64,000 nt of DNA from contig NZ_JAJOMX010000004.1 in NCBI RefSeq assembly GCF_024699925.1, forward strand, positions 186,001 through 250,000, written 5' to 3'. Every line of letters starts with the position of its first letter. The first letter of the stretch is position 1. Positions 53,881-62,640 of this stretch are shown here, in pieces. This DNA is from Mesorhizobium sp. J428 (GTDB taxonomy: Bacteria > Pseudomonadota > Alphaproteobacteria > Rhizobiales > Rhizobiaceae). Under the pieces are notes generated by a model. That model made no database searches. It was not told the DNA's origin and saw nothing but the letters and a program-made list of their open reading frames with translations. The translations under genes and the position numbers were made by a program.

Positions 53881-55816
53881 GGCTTGTCCTTTCTCAGGGC
53901 CGCGATGGCCTCCATCGTTTCGGGATTGCTGATCGAGGAGAGGTCGCCCGGATCCTCGTCCAGGAAGGCGGCGCGCACGATCCGGCGCATCGTCTTCATG
54001 CTGCGGGTCTTGGGCAGCGCCTCGACGAAATGGATCTCGCTCGGGCGGAAGGGCCTCGAAACCACCTCGCCGACGCGGTCCTTGAGCTGCTCGACGAGCC
54101 TGTCATCGGGCGTCACACCGGGCGCCGTGACGCAGATGCAAATCACCGTTGTGCCCCTTTATGGGGTCGGGGACGGGTATCGCCGCTGCATCCACAACTT
54201 TCCCCGTTTCGGTCAGCGCCGCCTCGATCTCCGGTGGCCCGATGCGCTTGCCGGCAATGTTCAGCGTGTCATCGGAACGGCCGAGGATAAACCAGGTGCC
54301 GTCCGGATCGCGCCGCGCCCAGTCGCCATGGCGCCAGATGCCGGGAAACGTGGACCAGTAGGTGTCGAGATAGCGCTTTTTGTTGCCCCAGATCGTCGGC
54401 GTCAGCCCCATCGGCGGCCGGGTGACGACCAATTCGCCGACCTCGCCCGGCGCAGCCTCGCTGCCGTCCACGCGCAGCACCTTGGCACCGACGCCCAGCG
54501 CCTGACCCGAAAAGCCACCCGGCTTCACCTCGTGAAATACGGTCGAGGTAAGAATTGCGCCGAAGAGCTCGGTTCCACCCGAAATGTTGAGCGGTACCGC
54601 GTGGTGCCGGCAGATATGCTCCAGGTGCCAAAGCCAGGCATCTTCGGTCCAGGGCTCTCCGGTCGAGGCGACGATACGCAGTGCGGAAAGATCATGTCCC
54701 CCGCAGCGGCGCGGGATCCTGCGTCATGAATTGCCGCACCAGCGTTGGGGCAACGCCCATATGAGTAACTTTGTTCTCGGCGGCCAGCCGCAGTAGGCGG
54801 AAGGGATCGCCCGGCATCGAGGGCGCTCCTTCGGCGAGCACCAACGTGGCGCCCGCAAGCAGCACCGAAATCAGCGTGAGGGGCCCCATCACCCAACCCA
54901 TGTCCGTCATCCAAAGATGCCGATCATCGGGCTTTAGATCGAGACACAGCAGAAAATCGGCCGTGGCCTTGGCCTGTACGCCCAAATTCGTGTGAACCAC
55001 CCCCTTGGGCTTGCCGGTGGTGCCCGAGGTGTAGGCGATGAGCAGCGGTGCGTCGGTCTCCACCGGATGCGCCGGCCGCGTCGCGTCGGCCTTAGCGACG
55101 GTTTCCTGCCAGTCGAGATCGCGGGCCGGATCGGCCACTGGGCCGCCGAAGCGCCGCAGGCTGAACACGGTATGCACCGAGGGCACCTCCGCCAGTGCCT
55201 CGGCCAGGGTGGCTTCCATCCAGACCGGCTTGCCCCGCCGGGGCGTCGCATCCGCAGTCAGCACGGCAACGGCACGGGCGTCGTTCAGGCGGGTGACGAT
55301 GGCATGCGGCGCAAACCCGGAAAATAGCGGGACCGCTACGGCGCCCAGCCGCGCGATGCCCAGAAGCGCGGCCTCGATTTCGGGGATCATCGGCATGTAG
55401 ATGCCGACGCCCTGGCTGGGCCTCACTCCACGCGCCGAGAGGGCGGAGGCAACGCGCGCGGCTTCCTCGGCAAGCCGGGAATAGCTCCATTGCTGGCGGC
55501 TGCCGTCTTCGTCCACCCAGTCGATCGCTGTCTTATCGCCGAGCCCCTTCTCGATGTGCGCGTCGAGACAGGTTTCGGTGAGATTCAGTGCGCCGCCGAT
55601 TCCCCAGCGGATGTTCTCCGGTCCGTCGCCGATCTCGCGCAGACGGTCATGCGGGCGGGCGAATCGAATGCGGGTGAGGTCGAGAATCTGCGTCCAGAAC
55701 CAATCCGGGTCACTGTCTGCGCGTTCGACCAATTCCTCGTAGTTCGCAACGCCACAACGGTCCATGAATGCCGCGAGCGCATTTGTTTCCTTGATGGTTT
55801 GGTCGGCCTCGAACAT
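53877..55816 (-). CDS. acyl-CoA synthetase of the acetyl/acetoacetyl-CoA synthetase type, two frameshifts
   Basis: This ligase has about 646 residues. The N-terminal frame has ALNLTETCLDAHIEKG, PLLIAYTSGTTGKPKGVVHT, LWMTDMGWVMGPL and THMGVAPTLVRQF. The middle frame has IVASTGEPWTEDAW, NISGGTELFGAIL, WRHGDWARRDPDGTWFILGRSDDTLNIAGKRIGPPEIEAAL. The last frame has VGEVVSRPFRPSEIHFVEALPKTRSMKTMRRIVRAAF with the catalytic Lys. Extra bases in the runs at 54698-54702 and 54154-54157 explain both breaks, and the length is a multiple of three plus two. The chemistry is acyl activation with AMP release. Confidence 0.88.
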
Positions 55817-55833
55817 TACGGATCTTCTGACCT

Positions 55834-55860
55834 AAAAAAGGGGCCGCACTGAATGCGGCC
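55834..55860 (-). terminator. rho-independent terminator after the BadH-like gene
   Basis: On the minus strand the stem GGCCGC (loop ATTCAGT) GCGGCC is followed by CC and six T. It lies between the SDR stop (55914) and the Acs-like gene start (55816), so it separates the two minus-strand units. Confidence 0.85.
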
Positions 55861-55913
55861 AGGTGGGGAGGAAACCTTGACATCGTTTGGAACCGGAAAG
55901 CACCGCCGGGCTG

Positions 55914-56675
55914 TCAACCGTGCATTGACAGCCCGCCCGATACGGAAATGACCTGTCCGGTTATGAATCCGGCATCGTCCGAGGCGAGGAAACACACAAT
56001 CCCGGGATAGTCCGTCGGCTGGGCGAGACGTCTCATGGGGATCGCCCGTTTAAGGCCTTCCGCAATCTTCTCTCCGGCTTCGCCCTTGGCGACTTCTGCG
56101 AATAGCGGGGTGTCTGTCGGACCGGGCGCGACCGCGTTGAGCTGAATGCCCTTGCGGGCCAGTTCCCGCGCGACGGTCTTGGTAAAGGAAATGATGCCGC
56201 CTTTGCAGGCCGAATAGACCGCCTCGCCCGAGGAGCCGACGCGGCCCGCATCCGAACTGATGTTCACGACGCGGCCGGACCCATTCCTTACCATTCCCGG
56301 AAGAACAGCATGATGCATGTGAAGAGGGCCGTAGAGGTTGATGTCTATGATCTTCTTCCACAGATCAAGATCGGTCTCGAGGAACGGCTTGATCTCATCC
56401 CATCCGGCGTTGTTGACCAGAACGTCGATCGGCCCGCCGGCCTCGAACTCGGCCACTGCGGCGTCCACTGCCTTGCGGTCGGTGATGTCGACGGTGTAAG
56501 CACGCGCCTTGCCGCCTGCATCTTCGATCGTTCCGACGGTTTGCCGGGCACCTTCTTCATTGAGGTCGAAAACCGCAACCTCGGCTCCTTCCTCGGCGAA
56601 GCGGGTGCAGATCGCCCGCCCGATTCCGCTTCCGCCACCCGTGACGATTACTCTCTTGCCTTTCAGTCCGCGCAT
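55914..56675 (-). CDS. BadH-like short-chain dehydrogenase (2-hydroxycyclohexanecarboxyl-CoA dehydrogenase type)
   Basis: This 253-residue SDR has RVIVTGGGSGIGRAICTRF, IDVLVNNAGWDEIKPF, HMHHAVLPGMV and VNISSDAGRVGSSGEAVYSACKGGIISFTKT with the Ser-Tyr-Lys triad, then FITGQVISVSGGLSMHG. The NNAGWD, HHAVLPGMV and SSGEAVYxACKGG blocks are those I recall from Rhodopseudomonas BadH, which oxidises 2-hydroxycyclohexanecarboxyl-CoA. This is the best single hint that the pathway treats an alicyclic acid. ATG 56675 has GGAGAAA upstream, and operator site 3 lies between it and tetR. Confidence 0.88.
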   Translation of the reverse strand: MRGLKGKRVIVTGGGSGIGRAICTRFAEEGAEVAVFDLNEEGARQTVGTIEDAGGKARAYTVDITDRKAVDAAVAEFEAGGPIDVLVNNAGWDEIKPFLETDLDLWKKIIDINLYGPLHMHHAVLPGMVRNGSGRVVNISSDAGRVGSSGEAVYSACKGGIISFTKTVARELARKGIQLNAVAPGPTDTPLFAEVAKGEAGEKIAEGLKRAIPMRRLAQPTDYPGIVCFLASDDAGFITGQVISVSGGLSMHG

Positions 56676-56724
56676 TCCCGTTTCTCCTTTTGCCGGTGTC
56701 GCAGGCACCGTGGAATGACCGCGC

Positions 56725-56744
56725 ATTCTAACGCTTGTTCGAAT
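56725..56744. promoter_or_regulatory. TetR-type operator in the tetR/SDR divergent promoter (site 3)
   Basis: ATTCTAAC-GCTT-GTTCGAAT lies between the BadH-like SDR (start 56675) and the tandem TetR gene (start 56789). One base in the right half differs from the consensus GTTAGAAT. The position fits autoregulation and control of the SDR. Confidence 0.7.
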
Positions 56745-56788
56745 TACCTCAACTGATAAACTGATGTCCAGCGTCGAAAGAGAGATCC

Positions 56789-58096
56789 ATGGAAGAAATC
56801 CTCCCCCATAGCCCCCGCGACGAGCCATACGGGAAATCGGTGCAGACGCGTCGCGCGATCCTCCTGGCGGCGGCGAAGCTGTTTAGCAAAGAGGGATACA
56901 ACGCGACCACCATGCGGCGGATCGCCGAGGCGGCGAACCTGGAAGCCGGTAGCATCTACTATCATTTCGGCTCGAAGGATCAGATCCTGGACGAGGTCCT
57001 CGATATTGGGGTTAGACAACTCTACGAGCAAATTCGGGGGATCGTCGAACGGTCGGCGGCGGAAGGTGACCCATTCCGGAAAACGTTCGCGCAGCTTGTC
57101 GACACTCACCTTTGTTTCCTTTTGAAAGAAAGTGATTTCACTTCAGCGAATATCAGGAACTTCCCTATGCTGTCGGACAAGCGCCGCAGAGCGCATCGTC
57201 CCTTGCGAGAGGCCTATGCGCAGCTCTGGCGATCATTCTTGCAGCACCATCAGGACGATCTGCGTGGTGACATCTCGGTCACCCTGGTCAGCCAGTTCAT
57301 CCTCGGAGCTATGAACTGGACAGCGGAATGGTGCGACAGCGAACGTTATCCGGTCAGTCTGCTGTCGGAACGCTTGTCGAAACTGCTGCTCGACGGCATG
57401 TGCACCAAACGTGGCGGAACGGTCAGAAAATCGGTCGAATCTCTTGACCTGACAGATGGACTCGAACCAGCGGGGAAGGCCGAACGAACCCGCCATCAAA
57501 TCCTTCGCACGGCCGCCCAAATCTTGCGAGAGAGCGGCTACAAGGCCGCTACAATACGACGTGTCGCATCGGAAGCGGGCCTTGAGGCAGGCAGCGTCTA
57601 CTACCATTTCGGCTCGAAGGAGGAAATTCTCGATGAGGTGCTCGACCTGGGCCTGCATGATCTCTTGAACGGCGTCAGCCATGCGGCCGCCATATGGCCG
57701 AACAAGGAAGATCATAGAAACCGGATCGCGACCGCGATCGCGACGCACATGGCATATTTGTTCCGTGCCAGCGAGTTTACCTCCGCCAACATCCGCATCT
57801 ATGGGATGCTGCCGGAAGGGATCCGCTCGCGCCATCGGCCTGTTCGACACCAATACGCGAAGGTCTGGGATCGGCTGTTGCGCGAGGCGCAGACGGCCGG
57901 AGCCTTGCGCTCCGACATAAAGGTGGTTCCGCTACGGCAGGCCATGCTGGGCGCGCTGAATTGGACGGTCGAATGGTTCGATCCCGGCAAGGGCGACCAA
58001 CGCGGATACTATACGCTTTCAGCTTTCACGGATCTGCTCATCAAAATGCTGCTGGACGGTATTTCGGCCAACGGCTCAGCCCCGAAGATCACATAA
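56789..58096 (+). CDS. tandem (single-chain) TetR-family regulator with two complete TetR units
   Basis: This 435-residue protein is about twice the normal TetR length. Unit 1 (about residues 16-212) has TRRAILLAAAKLFSKEGY, TTMRRIAEAANLEAGSIYYHFGSK and a full ligand domain. Unit 2 (about 226-435) has TRHQILRTAAQILRESGY, ATIRRVASEAGLEAGSVYYHFGSK and another full ligand domain. Both keep the same downstream block, FTSANIR followed by ML, HRP and LREAYAQLW or VRHQYAKVW. The frame is uninterrupted and the linker is about 14 residues. Normal TetR proteins bind DNA as homodimers; this chain could act as an intramolecular dimer. It is likely the regulator of the four shared operators. Confidence 0.9.
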   Translation: MEEILPHSPRDEPYGKSVQTRRAILLAAAKLFSKEGYNATTMRRIAEAANLEAGSIYYHFGSKDQILDEVLDIGVRQLYEQIRGIVERSAAEGDPFRKTFAQLVDTHLCFLLKESDFTSANIRNFPMLSDKRRRAHRPLREAYAQLWRSFLQHHQDDLRGDISVTLVSQFILGAMNWTAEWCDSERYPVSLLSERLSKLLLDGMCTKRGGTVRKSVESLDLTDGLEPAGKAERTRHQILRTAAQILRESGYKAATIRRVASEAGLEAGSVYYHFGSKEEILDEVLDLGLHDLLNGVSHAAAIWPNKEDHRNRIATAIATHMAYLFRASEFTSANIRIYGMLPEGIRSRHRPVRHQYAKVWDRLLREAQTAGALRSDIKVVPLRQAMLGALNWTVEWFDPGKGDQRGYYTLSAFTDLLIKMLLDGISANGSAPKIT

Positions 58097-58116
58097 TCGG
58101 GGCGCGAAGAATAGCC

Positions 58117-58518
58117 TCAGACCAATAGAAAATGATACAACCCTTCGGCCACCGGCCGGGAGTCGTCATCCTGCCAACAGGCCGTCCGCACGCTTGCCAT
58201 GCGCTTGCCCTTCCGCGTCACTGTGGCTTCGGCCATCAGGGCCCCTTTGACCGCCGGGCGCAAGTAGTCAACCGTCAGATTGATCGGCTTGGGTGGCTGC
58301 AGATCGGGACCATGGCTTACGCTGATCGCGGCGACCGCCTCCATGAAGCTCGCGATGATTCCGCCATGGTAGTATTCCATGATCGGATTTCCGATCAGTC
58401 GTTCGGCGAAGGGCATCGTCGCGGCCGCATGCGTTTCAGCAAGCTCGGTGATCATGAAGTCGAGAAACTGGAAGAACGGTACTTTCCTGAGCTGCTGAGT
58501 TGCCAGATCCGGCGTCAT
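58117..58518 (-). CDS. PaaI-family thioesterase
   Basis: This 133-residue hotdog protein has GNPIMEYYHGGIIASFMEAVAAISV with the active-site helix, INLTVDYLRPAVKGALMAEATVTRKGKRMASVRTACWQDDD and the end PVAEGLYHFLLV. It overlaps the following thioesterase gene by ATGA (58515-58518), so the two are a translationally coupled pair and could form a heteromeric enzyme. It is convergent with the tandem tetR gene. Confidence 0.9.
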   Translation of the reverse strand: MTPDLATQQLRKVPFFQFLDFMITELAETHAAATMPFAERLIGNPIMEYYHGGIIASFMEAVAAISVSHGPDLQPPKPINLTVDYLRPAVKGALMAEATVTRKGKRMASVRTACWQDDDSRPVAEGLYHFLLV

Positions 58519-59000
58519 TTGGAGGACCTGCTTTGCGTCATCGCATCGAAAATGCTGACCTCGCCCCGTGTGAGCGCAAAACTAGCGGCGCCACGGGCCA
58601 CTTCGGCCTGATCCGGCTCATCGAACCAGATCCTGCCCGAATTGAACGCGATATGCCGGGTCTGCCGAATGCATTCTGCGCGCACCATGACGTCGGCCCG
58701 CGATTTCGCCGGGCGCAGATAGTCGACGCGGAGGTCGAGTGTCGCCATGCTGCTGATCCCGTCGATCGCCACGAAATTCGCTAGTCCGAACACGCTGTCC
58801 AGAAGGGCCGTCAACACCCCCCCATGCAGCAGGGTTTTGACCTCGTCGGCGCAGAAAGCGGGGTTGAACGGCATCCTGACCAGAACGCCATCAATCGCCA
58901 CCTTTTCAATCTTCAGGTTCATCTCGGTAATCAGACCACGTCCGCGATGGTTCCACATCCTGGCGATCTGATCTAGTTTCTTCTGGTCCGGATGGGTCAA
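58515..59000 (-). CDS. PaaI-family thioesterase
   Basis: This hotdog protein of about 161 residues has MPFNPAFCADEVKTLLHGGVLTALLDSVFGLANF, TLDLRVDYLRPAKSRADVMVRAECIRQTRHIAFNSGRIW and PDQAEVARGAASFAL. The longer open frame starts inside the upstream hydratase gene, so a TTG at 59000 just after that gene's stop is my choice. ATG 58957 is also possible. The active-site HGG helix is intact. It forms a pair with the 58117 gene. Confidence 0.83.
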   Translation of the reverse strand: MTHPDQKKLDQIARMWNHRGRGLITEMNLKIEKVAIDGVLVRMPFNPAFCADEVKTLLHGGVLTALLDSVFGLANFVAIDGISSMATLDLRVDYLRPAKSRADVMVRAECIRQTRHIAFNSGRIWFDEPDQAEVARGAASFALTRGEVSIFDAMTQSRSSK

Positions 59001-59016
59001 CTGTAAGGCCGATCTG

Positions 59017-59820
59017 TCAGTCGCCAAAGAATGCAGGTTTTCGTTTCTCGAGGAACGCGGCAAGAGCTTCGTGGTGGTCCTTGGTCTGGTGCATCAGTGC
59101 CTGGTAGGCGGCGGCGGTATTCAGGAAATCCGGCAGGTCCATGCGTTCGGCATTGCGCATCAGCCGCTTGGCGACGCGCAGTGCGCGGGGCGGCTTGGCC
59201 GCAATTACGGCCGCACGCTCCCGCGCCCGCGCCATGAGATCGCCATGCGGCACCACCTCAAGCACCATTCCTAGCTCCAGCGCCTCCTCGGCCCCGACCA
59301 TCCGGCCGGTGAATGTCAGTTCGGCCGCTTTCTGGTGCCCGAGCCGCCGCAGGAGGAACCAGCTGCCTGCGTCGCCGGGAATGATTCCGAGGTTCAAAAA
59401 TACCTCGCCGAATTTCGCCTTCTCCGACGCGATGCGCATGTCGCACATCATCGTCAGGTCGCAGCCCGCGCCCACGGCCGGGCCGTTGACAGCTGCGATC
59501 GTAGGTATGTCGAGATTGTAGAGCGCGAGCGGTATCCGCTGAATGCCGGTGATGTAGCTGTCCGCCGCGGCCAGCGGATCTTTGCGGAACACGCTTTCGG
59601 GGTCTGACATTTCCTTGACGTCGCCGCCGGCGCAGAAGGCCGGGTCCGCGCCGGTCAGGATCATGACGCTCACCTCGGGATCGCGCTGCGCCTGGTCGAA
59701 CGCGTCGAGCAGCCCCGCGATCATCTCGTTGCCGGTGACGGGGTTGCGCCTGTCGGGGTCGTTGAGCGTCACCGTTGCGATGCGATCGGCAATCTCGAGC
59801 AGGACGACGGATTCACTCAT
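59017..59820 (-). CDS. enoyl-CoA hydratase/isomerase family protein
   Basis: This 267-residue crotonase has DPAFCAGGDVKEMSD and PTIAAVNGPAVGAGCDLTMMCDMRIASEKAKFGEVFLNLGIIPGDAGSWFLLRRLG, in which the first catalytic Glu is in GEVF and an Asp-rich loop follows, and ALAAFLEKRKPAFFGD at the end. It would hydrate an enoyl-CoA of the local pathway. Its start overlaps the end of the SDR gene by 8 bp. Confidence 0.9.
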   Translation of the reverse strand: MSESVVLLEIADRIATVTLNDPDRRNPVTGNEMIAGLLDAFDQAQRDPEVSVMILTGADPAFCAGGDVKEMSDPESVFRKDPLAAADSYITGIQRIPLALYNLDIPTIAAVNGPAVGAGCDLTMMCDMRIASEKAKFGEVFLNLGIIPGDAGSWFLLRRLGHQKAAELTFTGRMVGAEEALELGMVLEVVPHGDLMARARERAAVIAAKPPRALRVAKRLMRNAERMDLPDFLNTAAAYQALMHQTKDHHEALAAFLEKRKPAFFGD

Positions 59821-60670
59821 TCTTTCCGTCCCCCCGCTGACGCTCCTGGAACATGTCCGGATGGATCATGTCGCGGGCGTCGTGGCCCATGTGCAGGGTT
59901 TCTCCCCCGTCCACATACACATCCTCGCCGGTAATGAAGGAACCGAGCCTGGAGGCGAGAAAAATGATCGTCCCTGCGACGTCTTCCGCCGCCCCCATGC
60001 GGTTAAGAACTGACCGGTTTAGCTCGTGCCACTTTTTCGGCGGTATCGGGTAGCGGCCGAGCGCCTCTGTCTTGATCGCACCGGGAGCTACGCAGTTCAG
60101 GCGGATGCCGTATTCACCCCATTCGGCGGCGAGCGTCTTCATCAAGCCTGTGACGCCTGCGCGCGCGGCAACGGTATGGGCGAAGCCCGTAAGTGCGGTG
60201 CGGGTCGAGATCGCGGTTACGAATACGATCGAGCCGCCGTTCTCGAACATGAAGTGGTCGGCGGCGGCGCGCGTCATCTGCCACGAGCCGATCAGATTGT
60301 TGCGGATAACCGCCTCGAACCCTTTGTTGGTGATGTCGCGGGCGGCGGCGATATACTGGCCGCCGGCATTGTTCACAAGCACGTCGAGCCGACCGTAGTG
60401 ATCTTTGATCTTCAGCATTGCCGACTCGACGCTCTTCTCGTCGCGAGTGTCGCCCGGGACGACGAAGGCTTCGCCCCCCGTCGCGCGGATCATCTCGGCG
60501 GTTTCCTGAAGCGGCTCCTCGCGACGGGCGAATAGCGCCAGTCTGGCCCCGCAGGAAGCCATTTCGAGTGCTGTGGCGCGGCCCATGCCGGAGCCCGAGC
60601 CAGTCACGAGAGCCACCTGGCCTGCCATGAGGTCGGGGGCGAAACGGCTCTGCACTTGTTTTTGTGCCAT
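59813..60670 (-). CDS. short-chain dehydrogenase, enoyl-CoA reductase-like
   Basis: This 285-residue SDR has QVALVTGSGSGMGRATALEMA, LDVLVNNAGGQYIAAA and VFVTAISTRTALTGFAHTVAARAGVTGLMKTLA, then RLGSFITGEDVYVDGGETL. In place of the usual YxxxK the segment reads HTVAARAGV, so the catalytic Tyr and Lys seem replaced, as in peroxisomal trans-2-enoyl-CoA reductase and 2,4-dienoyl-CoA reductase-like SDRs. It may thus be a reductase on unsaturated acyl-CoA. It is the second gene of the operon starting at 61895. Confidence 0.85.
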   Translation of the reverse strand: MAQKQVQSRFAPDLMAGQVALVTGSGSGMGRATALEMASCGARLALFARREEPLQETAEMIRATGGEAFVVPGDTRDEKSVESAMLKIKDHYGRLDVLVNNAGGQYIAAARDITNKGFEAVIRNNLIGSWQMTRAAADHFMFENGGSIVFVTAISTRTALTGFAHTVAARAGVTGLMKTLAAEWGEYGIRLNCVAPGAIKTEALGRYPIPPKKWHELNRSVLNRMGAAEDVAGTIIFLASRLGSFITGEDVYVDGGETLHMGHDARDMIHPDMFQERQRGDGKNE

Positions 60671-60680
60671 GTGCCGGGCC

Positions 60681-61895
60681 TCAGTTCTTCAGCAGTTCGC
60701 CGGAGATGATGAGCTTGCGCACCTCCTGCGTGCCCGCGCCCACCTCGAGAACCCGGCCCGTCCGATAGAGGCGGTTGACCTCGGTGTCGCGCATGTAGCC
60801 CGATCCGCCGTGAATCTGCACCGCGCGATCCAGCACGAAGGAGGTCGCTGCCGCAGCCTTGAAGATAGCCGCGGCCGTCAGCTTGTGGATCTCGCCACGC
60901 CCCCCTTCGCCTTCTTCCAGCCCCTCGCACATGGCGGCGGTGCGCAGCGACAGGCTGCGAGCGGCCTCGATCTCGGTATACATCTCGGCCAGCATGGCCT
61001 GCACCATCTGGAAACTGGCGATCGGCTTGCCGAACTGTTCGCGGATCCTGGCGTAATCGAGCGCCAGCTCCAGAGCCCTTTCGGCCATCCCCACGCAAAC
61101 CGAAGCGACCATCGCCCGCTCCAGGTCGAGCCCGCTCATCACCACCGAAACGCCGCTGTTCTCGGCCCCGATCATGGCCGAGGCGGGCACGCGGCAATCC
61201 TCGAACACCAGCTCGCCCGTGGGCGAGCCACGAAAGCCCATCTTGTCGAGCTTCTGCGCCACCTTGAAGCCGGGATTGTCGGTCTCCACGATGAAAGCCG
61301 AGATGCCCTTGGCGCCCTTCGCCTTATCGGTTTTTGCGTAAACCAGGATGACATCCGCGATCGGGCCGTTGGTGATGTAGATCTTCGAGCCGTTGATCAC
61401 ATAATCATTGCCATCGCGCACGGCGCCGGTGGCCATCGAGCCCAGCGCGTCCGAGCCCGCGCCGGGCTCGGTCAGCCCAAGTGCGCCGACCAGCTCGCCC
61501 GAGCACAGGCCGGGAACGTATTTCCGCACCTGCTCATCCGAGCCGTTCCTGAGGATGTTGTTGAGGCACAGATTGTCGTGCGCGCCGTGCGAAAGGCCGA
61601 CTGCCGGGTTCCATTTCGAGATGGTCTCTGAGACCAGGGCCTGGGTAAATTCGTTCTGGCCGCTGCCGCCCAGCTCCTCGGGCGCGGTAATGCCCAGCAG
61701 CCCGAGCTCGCCCATCTGCCGAAACAAATCCTCGGGCCACCATTCTTCCGCATCCATCTTCTCTTGCAATGGATGAAGAATCTCGCGCGCAACCCGATCC
61801 ACGTGATCCACGATCTGCCGTTGTTCGGGCGTCAGCGAATAGTTGGCCTTTATGGCCGCGAGCGCGGCCATGCCTGGCTCGGCCTGGACGTTCAT
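60681..61895 (-). CDS. acyl-CoA dehydrogenase, isovaleryl/citronellyl-CoA dehydrogenase-like
   Basis: This 404-residue ACAD has [65 protein letters not shown] and [28 protein letters not shown], then [29 protein letters not shown] and [36 protein letters not shown]. The [11 protein letters not shown] block is typical of isovaleryl-CoA (LiuA) and AtuD-type dehydrogenases. ATG 61895 has GGGAGG upstream. It is divergent from the AtuA fragment, with operator site 4 between. Confidence 0.9.
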   Translation of the reverse strand: MNVQAEPGMAALAAIKANYSLTPEQRQIVDHVDRVAREILHPLQEKMDAEEWWPEDLFRQMGELGLLGITAPEELGGSGQNEFTQALVSETISKWNPAVGLSHGAHDNLCLNNILRNGSDEQVRKYVPGLCSGELVGALGLTEPGAGSDALGSMATGAVRDGNDYVINGSKIYITNGPIADVILVYAKTDKAKGAKGISAFIVETDNPGFKVAQKLDKMGFRGSPTGELVFEDCRVPASAMIGAENSGVSVVMSGLDLERAMVASVCVGMAERALELALDYARIREQFGKPIASFQMVQAMLAEMYTEIEAARSLSLRTAAMCEGLEEGEGGRGEIHKLTAAAIFKAAAATSFVLDRAVQIHGGSGYMRDTEVNRLYRTGRVLEVGAGTQEVRKLIISGELLKN

Positions 61896-61937
61896 CTTTG
61901 ATCCTCCCGATGGCTGCGCAACTTGCCTATTGATCAA

Positions 61938-61957
61938 AATCAAACATATGTTAGAAA
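61938..61957. promoter_or_regulatory. TetR-type operator in the ACAD/atuA divergent promoter (site 4)
   Basis: AATCAAAC-ATAT-GTTAGAAA matches the shared site, with the right half exact over GTTAGAA and the left half weaker. It lies between the ACAD start (61895) and the AtuA start (62074). Confidence 0.6.
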
Positions 61958-62073
61958 ACGTTTCAAGTGGTGTCGAGCTGCGTGTGTCTTTTTTTTGGGC
62001 ATGCGCTTGGGAGGAAAGACGGAAGCTTGCCATCGGCGTCCACCCGAATGGACCGGGCGACAGGGAGGTTGCG

Positions 62074-62268
62074 ATGACTGGGCGAACTGTGCGCATCGGC
62101 TGCGCCTCGGGGTTCTGGGGCGACACGCCCGAGGCGGTTGGCCAACTGGTGACGAAGGGCGACATCGATTATCTGGTCTTCGACTATCTTGCCGAGATCA
62201 CGATGTCGCTGCTTGCGCGGGCGCTTAGGCACGCTATAGCGCGACAATCTGGGAGAGACGCCGTATGA
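62074..62268 (+). pseudogene. atuA: AtuA family protein, N-terminal fragment
   Basis: The start at ATG 62074 has GGGAGG upstream. The product [21 protein letters not shown], then [21 protein letters not shown] is the start of an AtuA (acyclic terpene utilisation) protein, normally about 450-600 residues. Similarity stops near 62234, where a relic of an insertion-sequence end begins. AtuA is essential for citronellol/geranylate growth in Pseudomonas but its reaction is not settled. Its loss should affect any Atu-like route here. Confidence 0.8.
62235..62258 (+). repeat. relic of the DDE insertion sequence left end
   Basis: TATAGCGCGACAATCTGGG at 62235-62253, then AGAGA, matches the left inverted repeat of the element at 47270 (TGTAGCGCGACAATCTGGG). 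No transposase of that element follows, so it marks a deletion joint that cut off atuA. Confidence 0.75.
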
Positions 62269-62325
62269 TGATGCCCCACCACGTTCTCTAATCGCCTTTG
62301 TCAACGAGTTCCTTTCTTTCCGCTG

Positions 62326-62640
62326 ATGCAGCGTCTGCCGGGCTCAGGGTTCTCTCCGGGGTCGATCGGAAGGATCGCCCTAGTCTGGCACATGCTCACC
62401 AAGGAGAAGGAGTATATGTGGGCTCGGCCAAGCCTGGTCGCTCACAAGGTGCGCGGAATGGAACTGCAGGCGGGGAAGATGCAGAGGAAGGGCAATGCAT
62501 GTAGGCCAACCTATGCCTACCACGTGAAGGAACTGCGGCATCAGGAGATGAACATCGCCCGAAAGCCGAGGAGAATTACGAGCACTTCGCGGGCGCCTCA
62601 ATCCGGCAAGGCTTGAATAGGCTGCTCGGCGGCGCTTGCA
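62326..62640 (+). pseudogene. C-terminal transposase remnant, possibly IS110/IS116 type
   Basis: The plus strand encodes RIALVWHMLTKEKEYMWARPSLVAHKVRGMELQ, then NACRPTYAYHVKELRHQEMNIA and, after a frame change, NYEHFAGASIRQGLNRLL. This looks like the C-terminal tail of an IS110/IS116-family transposase, but I am not sure of the family. No catalytic part remains. Confidence 0.45.
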
